This document shows, piece by piece, positions 56,025 to 64,000 of a stretch of 64,000 nucleotides of DNA. The position numbers and the translations under genes were made by a program. The first letter of the stretch is position 1. Every line of letters starts with the position of its first letter. The DNA is taken from the NCBI GenBank assembly GCA_029204225.1, contig CM055103.1:41995368-42059367 (forward strand). The letters run 5' to 3'. Source of the DNA: Diphasiastrum complanatum. Lineage: Eukaryota > Streptophyta > Lycopodiopsida > Lycopodiales > Lycopodiaceae. A model generated the notes under the pieces. It saw only the letters and a list, made by a program, of their open reading frames with translations. It was not told the DNA's origin and made no database searches.

Positions 56025-57064
56025 ACCCTAAACACTAAACCCCACACCCTGACAAATGGCACAGTTAACATAACGCTCTAAACAACAATCCCTAACAAAT
56101 CGCACTTGTGCCGCATACACTTGAACTCGTGTATAATGCCAGGAATACAGTCCACAGGTTCGTGATCTCGATACGAACCCAAGGGATCGTGCCTGGCGCG
56201 ATTCGGGTATCGTTCAGTCAAAATGGCCCGTTGCAGGGAGCGAAACACAATTAGGTCTAGCGAAATGGGCATAGTAGTGTGTAGGTCTTGTGGTTCCCTG
56301 TTTTGAGAGCTTGTCACTCTTCTGGTGAGCATTGATTTCCCCCAGAGACTTGTGGTCTTGAGAGCTTGTCACTCTTCTGGTGAGCGTTCACCTCTCCCAA
56401 ATCCTTTGACAGTCACTGATGCACCTTAAACCCTAAATCAGTAATTTGTTTGCCATGCAAACCATCATCTTCACTCCAAACCTCTTTCAGATCTTTCATT
56501 GCCGCTTTTTTGGAGCTTAGTTCCCAATGAAGGTTCATAATAATTTATGGACTGCTCATTAGTCATTGTTGTTTGGTAATATCTCAATTATGGGAGGCAT
56601 GGGCAGTGGTTAGGTTTGTTGCAAATTTTTTTAGGCACCTTGTTCCTTTTTTTTAACAGGAGGGGACAGGTGGGTGCCAGACACCCTCTGATAATTAATT
56701 CCGGGGGGGTATAGGGGGAGGAAAATTGTTTTTATTTCGTGGATGTGGGACAGTGAGGGGAGGGGCCTGTATTTTTAAAAAAAAAAAAAAAATTGAAAAA
56801 TGCCGGACGCGTTCGGACCCGGACGCACCCTTGAGGCATCTGTGTCCGAACGCGGGCGCGGACGCACGTCCGCGCCCAGGGTTCGCTTCCTTATATATAT
56901 ATATATATATACATATGCCAGGACCAGCTCAGCAATATGCTTCTTTGTTTCAAAAGGTGAATTATATATAGATCTTAAGACAAGGTAATTTTTCCCTAAC
57001 CCAATCAGTTTTTAGGCTATTTATGCTGAGTAAATACTCACAATGTAACTACCGCTGATTGCAG
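56025..57064. other. Intron sequence with short repeats and a GC-rich patch
   Basis: Contains CCCTAAA-like remnants right after the LINE (56022-56045), a 27-bp sequence (TGAGAGCTTGTCACTCTTCT...) duplicated near 56304 and 56358, an A-run at 56779, a CGGACGC-rich palindromic patch (56803-56882) and an (AT)n tract (56893-56911). No gene. Confidence 0.55.
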
Positions 57065-57190
57065 GCCGCTGCAGAGATGATCTCGACTTTCATCCTAGTG
57101 TTTGTAGGATGTGGGGCAGCATGTCTTGGTAACCCATTCGAACCCTTTTGGGCCGGAACGTACTGGTCTGGAACAGTTTTTTTTGACTTA
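57065..57190 (+). pseudogene. Captured NIP-aquaporin-like exon fragment
   Basis: After a good acceptor (TTGCAG|GCC) the frame reads AAAEMISTFILVFVGCGAAC. This matches the start of the helix that opens exon 2 of NIP-type aquaporins (xIAExxxTFxLVFxxCGAA). Homology fades after about 57125 and the frame ends 57212. The rest of the aquaporin, including NPA boxes, is absent nearby. The intact acceptor suggests capture at the DNA level, not retroposition. Confidence 0.6.
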
Positions 57191-57302
57191 GGTATTGAAA
57201 GGGCCACCTAAGACATTGAGGGACATTGGATATCAAAAATGTTGGAAAACATACAGTTCAAGCAGAAACAAATTGAAGAAGTTACTAGCTATTTGACAAC
57301 AA

Positions 57303-57444
57303 TTAGCTGCGATCGTAATATGAGCGGCCTCCATGGCCAGCACTGGGGCGATCATAAGGACCAGCTTGATCTCTATAGTTTTCCTTGGACAGCAATGGAC
57401 CACACCCATATCGGTTACTGTCACGTCCATCTCTGTCACACTCT
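57303..57444 (-). pseudogene. Captured last exon of an RZ-1-like glycine-rich RNA-binding protein
   Basis: On the - strand after CAACTTAG the frame reads CDRDGRDSNRYG ... ENYRDQAGPYDRPSAGHGG and ends RSYYDRS with a TAA. The DR/YG-rich stretch and the ending RxGPYDRPxxxGRxxxxDR are characteristic of the C-terminus of RZ-1 zinc-finger RNA-binding proteins. The RRM and zinc knuckle are absent. Only 110 bp separate it from the aquaporin exon on the opposite strand. Confidence 0.6.
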
Positions 57445-57579
57445 AAGTTGCACCGAAATGGCAGTTTGGACCCCCACGTTCCGAAACGTCCTGAGGCATT
57501 CCGGAACTCCCGGACGTTGTCAGAAAAAAACTTGTAAATTTTTTTAGAACAGCCTGTGGAGGCCCATTTCCAGCACAAT

Positions 57580-58396
57580 ATGTTGCAGAGAAAAAAGCTG
57601 GGGTCCGATCTGGACTCGAAGATTCATTGACAATTCGAGATTCGTTTGCCAGCAGATTGTGGTTCGTTGAAACTCTAATTTTGTTAGATATATGTGAGCT
57701 CTCTTGACCAATAAAGTTGTCTGTCCCACTATGTAATAGATCATCTTGTTCATTTAGGGTTATTATTGAAAGTTGTGTATAGTTAGCAGTCTTCTTTTAT
57801 TGCTTGCATACTCTCGAAAAGCATTTAACACAATTCTAAGAAAGGACTTTTGGGAGCCATGAATGGAAGCAATCGAGTGCTGTAGGAATTGAGGAATCAG
57901 TAGAAAACGTACAATAGTATGAAAAATCAAGTTCACCCATGTAATCATTTTACATGTGAAATCTATTGCATGATTGGGGCAAAGCAAGGCTGCCCATCCA
58001 TCTCCCATATTTTTTTCTTCCATACTCACATGTAGGAGCAGAGTCCCCCCAGGCTTTGCTTTTTCAGGGACAGACCTGCCATCATCTTAAATAAGGTAGA
58101 AACAGAGGAACAAACCAAGTACAAAACCATCATGGGTAGAGTTTGTTGACAAGATTCTGCCTCAAAGATCATTCTCATGAGGCATGTGTTGAATGTGGAT
58201 CGGTTTCCATGTTTTTTATCATCTACACTTAGCACTGTAGTCTGATAAATGTTTGGAATTTTTTTTACATGGTCTCGTGAACTTTTCTGGTACCGGAAAG
58301 ACGAATAAAACTCCCTAGTCTAGAAAAGTTGCAGATTGTACTTGTGAAAGCATACTTGTGTAGATTTTCTCCAAATGACCAAAACTCTTTTTTCAG
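57580..58396. other. 3' end of intron 5, nothing identified
   Basis: AT-rich intron sequence leading into the pyrimidine-rich acceptor of exon 6. The small - strand frames have no features. Confidence 0.55.
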
Positions 58397-58965
58397 GCAA
58401 AGCGGGATCCATATCGATATCGATTTCCACTCGAATTGCGTTTTGTTGAACCAAATGTTGATAAGTTCATGTACGACAATTTTTTTTATTCCAATTTTAT
58501 CTTCATGGACTATGTGCAAACGGTCAAATAACCATCTAGTATTTGCTTTGATATTCCTAACATTCATTTGAGTTTAAGATGCTTGATGTTTTTGAACTTT
58601 ATTTATTCTAATCTTTCTATACATTTACTTGAGCAGATTCCATCGATTTAAGTACCCACCCGTTATTCAACGTCCAGGCGACCAAAACCTTGATGAAGTT
58701 GCTGTAGGTATCTTGCATTTTAAATTTGCAGTTTGCATGCTCTCGAAACTGTTTTAATGGGAATTGGACATGATAATGCTTAGCTTTGGAAGCTCACAAT
58801 CAGGCATAGAATGCATATTACAAATTGTTTGTTCAAGCATAGGCCATTAGATATTTCATGGGCTACGTGCAGAGAGACATAAAACGACCTTACATCCCAG
58901 AAATGCGGCCTGAACCTGAGCCAGAAGTTGATCTTGACACTCTTATCCACCCATGTATTGGTAAG
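58397..58965 (+). CDS. PTAC10: pTAC10/PAP3 exons 6-8: region after the S1 domain
   Basis: Exon 6 58397-58470 (AKRDPYRYRFPLELRFVEPN...), exon 7 58637-58703 (FHRFKYPPVIQRPGDQNLDE) and exon 8 58843-58965 (ending DTLIHPCIGK). The split Ile codon between exons 6 and 7 (AT|A) and the other joins keep the frame. The sequence continues straight from exon 5. RYRFPLELRFVEPNVD and the FxFPP-like FKYPP are as I recall pTAC10 immediately after the S1 domain, and the acidic PEMRPEPEPEVDLDTL precedes the conserved SNHPYVxKLW-type motif, here HPCIGK. The end of exon 8 could instead be 58960, where G|GTAAGG is a stronger donor. The remaining C-terminal third, with further exons, lies beyond the window. Confidence 0.8.
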
Positions 58966-60469
58966 GTGAGGAAGATGCTTTGTGAATTTAGTGCTACTTG
59001 TCAATTATAATATATAGGCCCATGATTCAAAGACTATTATGCTGTTGGCCTTTGAACAACCAAAATGAAGCATCAACTAGTTTTTAGTAGAAGAATAGAT
59101 TTTAGAGATTATTTCAAACTGTTTGTTGTTGCTTTGTATGTCTTATTTAGTGCTTGGGCATTCTCAATGTGTTTTCTTAAAGCTAGAAATACTGGTTTCA
59201 ATTGAAATTTGATAGTTATGATGTTTGTAACCACCTGTTTATGAAATCACTCAAAAAAAATGGATGAAGAACTCTTACAACAACCTTGAAGGCTCAAATG
59301 ATCTCCATTGGAAAAACAAAGGGTGCCTTAGTGTCCCATTGTCACCACAAGAGAATCATTGATATTGAATGAGGATTCTACAGAGCCATAAAACATGTAT
59401 CATGGATGTCTTTGTGAAAATTCAACATTCATGAGTCTAAAAGACTTATTTCTCACCTTCTCACCATCCATCCCTCATTGTGATATCAAAATTGTAGTTG
59501 GTTTCCTCACCTACCTCAAACACTAGTTTCTAGATCCACACATTAGCAATGGAATATGATAGCAAGGTAATTTCTCTTTTCCTGTTGTGTGATAGTTTGT
59601 TCCCTAGGGAGGAATGCCTATCCACAAGATGTTATGCAAGCTTCCAACTGAAACCTAACCACTAACCAAGCATAAACCTTAATCAATTCACAAATCAAAG
59701 CTTACTTTTTTTCTCTCTTTCTTTTCTCTCATGAAGAATGCAACAATAGCAAAATCCAACAATCACAAAATAGCATAAACATCAAAAATCCAAACAACAT
59801 GAGAGAGTAGGACAACGAGAAGCAAGGATATCCAATTGCCAATATGGTAGACTCTCCACCTTTTTCTAATTGAACATGGAAGTGAAGTGCAAGGAACCAC
59901 TATTTATAGTGGAGTTTAGTTATTTGGCCCTTCTATCTATTGGCCAATTTCTACCTCCCTAGGCCTCTAAAGTGAAATATAGATTCATCTAACTTGATTT
60001 AATTCTGCAATGGCCTTAAAAGTGCTATTATTTTTAACTAACCAATGCTTATTCTTTTAACTATATTGTTCCCTTTGTTTGTTCACGCCTGATGCTTTTG
60101 GCAATCCGGTTAGAAACCACATCATCTTTGCATGATTTGGAGTCAACATTGGATTACATTCAGATCGGAGATATTTGACTTGTTCAATGTAATCTTTGAG
60201 CTTTCCCCTTTTTCCCATCATGATGCTGATCAATTAGAATGGATCAAGGAACTTTTGTGGCCCGTGATCAAAGCCACTTTTACTTGCATGTGTCTCATAT
60301 GCATGAAATGTTTCTCAGCAAAATTAAGTTATACACATTCCACAAGCAACCGTTTGAGCCTCATACCGCAAGCTATCATGTTCATCGAGTAGCTCGTGTT
60401 GCAACATGAGTATGGGTGGGACACTGTCTCCGATCTCTATGGGAAGGTAAGTCATCATCATCAGTATCA
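58966..60469. other. Start of pTAC10 intron 8, nothing identified
   Basis: No further pTAC10 exon was recognised to the end of the window, so this intron exceeds 5 kb. The 59700-59960 stretch has an inverted-style TATA (CCACTATTTATAGTGG) and could be LTR-like, but there is no partner in the window. Confidence 0.5.
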
Positions 60470-62165
60470 TCATTGAATACTAGGTCTTGTCCTCTCCTCC
60501 CTGGAGAAGAAAGAAGTGATCTGAGGCTCAGAAACGTGACTCTGTTGAGCTGTCTGACACAAGTCCTGTCGCAGTATGAACATCTCTCGTATCATGAGTG
60601 CAGCACATCGGGAGTCCTCATAGGCTGGGAGGGATCGTAGGGTGACCGGCGTGTCACGAAACAAACAATAGTATCTCCCTCTGATCTCATAATACACCGG
60701 GCACCTAAAGATAAAGTGCTCCTCTGACTCCACCTCATCCAAGGAACATAACTGACAAATCCACGCCTCTCTCGGGGTACCCTGGAATCTCCCAATCTCA
60801 ATAGCCAACTGATGTGACGACATGCGGAGCTGTCCCAATGTAAATCTGAGACTGTGTGATAATCCCGAGTCCAAATAGTGTGGCAAAACTGGGAACCCTG
60901 CTATGTCAAGCTCAATAAAGTGAGTCCAGTAATAGGCGGGTTTGATCCCAAGCTGTCTCCTCCAAGTACAATCGAGATATGCCCGATATAAGAATCGCCT
61001 GATATACTGATGAGTACCTGCTGGGAGCATTGTAATGGAGATACCAAATGACTCAAGAAGGAAGTGGGATGCCTGAGAAAACCACGACAGTCGATAGCCC
61101 TGGTCATGAAAGGAGTGTGAGGAAGCAAGTGCTGTTTGTGTATACCGCATATCTGCATCTGGTAGAGCCTGAACTCTCTGAATGTATACAATAAGCTAGA
61201 AAGCCACATCTGTTTGAATGGGTGGAACGACAAACTCTGCAAGAAGGATCTCATGTGGAACCGAGGGCTTCGCCCGAATCATACGAGCTAACATGGTGGT
61301 CTGTAAGCGTGAAATGCTAGCCCAATGTGATGAGGGAAGACCGGTACACCATGTCTCTGCTGCATACAAGGCTGTGGGGGTGACAATAGTATCAAAAAGT
61401 CTACAGGGTGGTGGCTGCCTATCGCATGCTGAAGGTAGGACTAGAAAAGAGTATCCCCAAATAAGTATAAGAAGAAACTACCTCTAAGGCCTTTCCATCT
61501 AGGGTGAGCTCCTGGTGTTGCATGAAAGCTCGAGAAGTGTTGAAGACCATAACCTTGGTCTTCGCAGTATTCACCCCCAATCCTCACCTGGTACAAAATC
61601 CTTGTAAACAATCCAGCTGCCTTTGTAATCCCTCCCTGGTCGGAGATACTAATACCACATCATCTGCATAGAGGAGAATAGCAATCAAAATGGTGCCGAG
61701 TCTACAATCAGCTCCGCCACACTGTGAGATGGCTTGCTCTAACTCGTCAATGTACAATCCAAAAAGAACCGGTGAAAGGGAACATCCCAGTTTCACCCCA
61801 ATGGTGCTCCAAATGTGATCAGAGATGCCACTGCCGTGTCGGAAACATCCCAAGGCTTGCTTATATAGAGCCATCACTGCCAGAACAATATCCGTGGAGA
61901 AGCCAAGGTCGCGAAGTCTCTGAATGAGTAGGGAGTGTGGTACAGAGTCAAAGGCTTTCCTGAAGTCCGTAAAACAACAGTAAACCCTCTCCTTCCTGTA
62001 CTTAGCTTCCTCAATCAAAGCTCGAAGTGTGAAGATATGGTCAGTGGTAGAATAATGAGAGCAGAAACCTGCCTGTCCCAATGCATGTAATCTCTTGGAT
62101 TTTGCCCCTGAACTCACTGCAAACTAAAGAATGATACCATAGAGCTTCGTGAGAACATCTCCAAT
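60470..62165 (-). pseudogene. LINE ORF2 3' half: RT and C-terminal zinc domain
   Basis: Reading right to left: GQAGFCSHYSTTDHIFTLRA, YCCFTDFRKAFDSVPHSLLI, KLGCSLSPVLFGLYIDELEQ and LLYADDVVLVSPTREGLQRQ (RT blocks, 62117-61584). Frameshifted thumb sequence follows (61570-61150), then a long frame 61150-60470 that includes the LINE C-terminal zinc motif WICQLCSLDEVESEEHFIFR with a following Cys. It is the same family as 38997-40127, with about a dozen amino-acid differences in the shared RT part. The 5' side is cut by the gypsy LTR at 62166. Confidence 0.82.
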
Positions 62166-64000
62166 TGTTAGAGTCCAGTTACGACTCTATCATGACCTCG
62201 GCACGGCCGGTTACCAAAGGGCCTGAGGCCAAGTATTGGCAAGGGCTGGTGACCGAGGAGGACATCTGTCCGAAGTTGGGACCGGTGCGTCACGAGCAGT
62301 AGTGACCCGGTGTGGCCGCTTGACAAGCTGTCAGAGATACGGTGTGTCTTGACCGTTGGGACCCTAGCCATCAGTGACGAGATGCTAACTGGCAAGTAAT
62401 CGGGGTGACCAAGAGTGTCACAGGTCTTTGGCGGCACGGGGTTGGTACCCTATGAGTCACTCAGTATTCACAGGTCATAGGGGCCATGCATGCCATATGG
62501 ACTGATCACCCACAGGTGGATGCCATGTGCCAGCTGACGGGAATAGTAGGTAGGACTCAAGGAGGGGGTGCCTATGGTTGGGAGATTCATTCTACACACC
62601 GGCTTCTAGGATTCACGAGCTTGGAGAGACTGGCTTGTGAATGTCCGTTCTAGAGAGAGAAAGTGAGAAAAAGCTTGGTTTTTTCACTGTAACTTGGTCT
62701 ATAGTGCTCAGATTTGAGGGAGATCTGTCTCAGATCATTTCTAGTGGGCAGTCGCTATAGATCAGCAGGGATTCATGCTGCAAATTCTGAGATTTCAGAA
62801 AATTTCAAAGTTTTGGAGGGCGAGCGCATTTTTCCTGAAGGTTTTTCGCTCATAACTCTCCGGAACCTTCTCAGATCCTGATCAGATTTTGGGAGCATGT
62901 TCCTAGTATCCATAGCGACCCTATAGAGCCATCATACGCCGGTTTTGGAGCAGATTTGCCTCTGTTTCACTAAAAAGTCGGTTTCCAAGCAAAAAACAGG
63001 TCAGATTTTTGGATTGGACATAACTTCTCCAATTTATCTCCGATTTCTGCTGTTAAGGTTTCAGATTGGGCTTAGTAGGAGGGCGACCTACTGCCAATTG
63101 ACCGTTTGTGAAAAGCTGTTGCCGTTTGGAAGAAATTCGACGTCAAACAACCCGCTTTTTTCCTATTTTTTTCGACTTTCAAGCCGATTTGGTGCCCAAA
63201 AAAAAGTTCTTTACCGACTTTTGTACCAGCATAGGACGCAGGGGAAGTACTACCTGTCCTTGGCTTTGTGTGTTTACCAGACTTTTATTACTTTCCAGTT
63301 GCTTTTTTTCTCTCTTTCAGTTCTAAATTGTGAGTAAGCTGAAAATTTCCACATTTCCCTTTCCTGAGTCTGTTTCAATAACTGCAATTTCTAGCTTGAT
63401 TCCGTGTTGTCTTTGTTTTTTGTTTCATAATGGAAGATGATAGAGTTGATATTCCGCTCAGTCCACCTGTTGCTCTTCCATCACCACCACCCAGCCCTGT
63501 GCTTAGTCCTGCCCATAATCCGCCTACAGTGCCTGCCCGTTCACCTGCTGGTACTTCCCCTTCTGTGCAAGCTCGCAGGGATAGTGTGGAAAAGACCGTC
63601 GCAGAGATGCGAGCGATGATGGTAGCTGGTGGTTATGTGTCTTCCTCGCAGTATGCTCCGCCTTATCTGTCTTTTGTTGTTCGTCCTATCTTACCTCCAC
63701 CCTATCCAGAAGACAGAGATATTAAACCTACCCGTTTCGCTGGAAACTCTCCCCAACGCAATACTGATATCGTAGATCAGTGGTTGCATAAGTGGGAAGA
63801 GTATTTTGATTTGAAACGGTTCCCAACTGATGAGGGTTGGCGGGTCCGCAAAGCTGCTTACCATTTCACTGATTTTGCTGACAGGTGGTGGCGCAAGTAG
63901 TTGAAGTCTAATCAGGCTCCATCCACCTGGCTTGAGTTTAAGCGAGCTTTCAGAGCTTAGTTTATTCCTCCACATGAGCATGTGCGTGTGACGGATGCTT
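62166..64000 (+). mobile_element. 5' part of another gypsy element, running off the window
   Basis: A probable LTR starts TGTTAGAGTCCAGTTACGAC at 62166, cutting into the LINE, and contains GC-rich U3-like sequence. Its right edge is not resolved because no TGGTATCAGAGC-type primer site is seen; about 62600 is plausible. A leader of about 800 bp precedes gag at 63430. Confidence 0.6.
63430..64000 (+). pseudogene. Gag of the last gypsy element (partial)
   Basis: From ATG 63430 a Pro-rich N-terminus (residues 1-55), then VDQWLHKWEEYFDLKRFPTD, AAYHFTDFADRWWRK and, after a TAG at 63898, STWLEFKRAFRA, again a stop, then FIPPHEHVRV. These are the gypsy gag core helices. The two in-frame stops make this copy defective. 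Confidence 0.75.

Larger units (their letters stand above)
38313..58396 (+). other. pTAC10 intron 5 (20.1 kb), filled with nested retroelements
   Basis: Donor ATT|GTGAGT and acceptor TTTCAG|GCAAAG, phase 0. It contains a LINE 3' fragment (+), a full-length copia (-) with a nested full-length gypsy (+), a LINE 5' half (+) and two captured host exons. 57580-58396 holds nothing I can identify. Confidence 0.8.

Noticed and set aside
57233-57439. Alternative - strand ORF overlapping the RZ-1-like exon
   Set aside because: Different frame. The RZ-1-type C-terminal motif with a natural stop is in the 57303-57578 frame.
14864-58965. pTAC10 locus as a pseudogene
   Set aside because: All eight exons keep frame and splice sites. 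Large introns alone do not indicate decay. It cannot be excluded for the unseen 3' part.
59920-59950. Palindromic TATA region as an LTR
   Set aside because: No second copy in the window, no TG/CA ends and no primer site or purine tract.

Overview
The window is nuclear DNA of a land plant. Genes have spliced exons with plant-type transit-peptide and CASP-like proteins, and most of the sequence is LTR-retrotransposon and LINE debris. Two introns of about 20 kb filled with nested retrotransposons point to a large, TE-inflated genome, such as a gymnosperm or fern. The sequence alone does not settle the lineage.

Layout. 1-1260: the last two visible exons of a CASP-like membrane protein gene. 1261-14600: gene-free, with tandem duplications, microsatellites, two foldback (MITE-like) elements, an interstitial telomere-repeat tract inside a CACAAGG-rich repeat, a decayed copia 3' end with its LTR, gag and protease scraps, and a repeat present twice in inverted orientation (5025-5370 and 13371-13715). 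14600-beyond 58965: one gene on the + strand that I identify as pTAC10/PAP3, the S1-domain subunit of the plastid RNA polymerase complex. Eight coding exons are visible (14864-15829, 37091-37150, 37434-37463, 37704-37777, 38231-38312, 58397-58470, 58637-58703, 58843-58965). They join in frame without a stop, and the 3' end lies outside the window.

Intron 1 (21.3 kb) holds a decayed LINE (-), a copia element (family A, +) interrupted by a second copia fragment (family B), a deleted gypsy (-), and a complete gypsy chromovirus (+, 26530-32748) whose LTRs end AG...CT instead of TG...CA. Intron 5 (20.1 kb) holds a LINE 3' fragment, a full-length family A copia on the - strand (40650-52200, target duplication TTTCT), and nested in it a full-length gypsy chromovirus (+, 43624-49764, target duplication CCCCC). 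The integrase segment of that chromovirus is inverted. Intron 5 also holds the 5' half of a LINE, and two captured host-gene exons: a NIP-aquaporin-like exon and the last exon of an RZ-1-like RNA-binding protein. Intron 8 starts at 58966 and contains another LINE fragment (-) and the 5' end of a further gypsy element that runs off the window.

The only plausible functional genes are the CASP-like gene and pTAC10. Every retroelement except the start of the last one carries visible frameshifts, stops, deletions or an inversion. LTR pairs compared by eye give a relative age order: the + gypsy in intron 1 is oldest (about 12 substitutions in 449 bp), and the nested gypsy (2 in 358) and the - copia (1 in 398) are very young.
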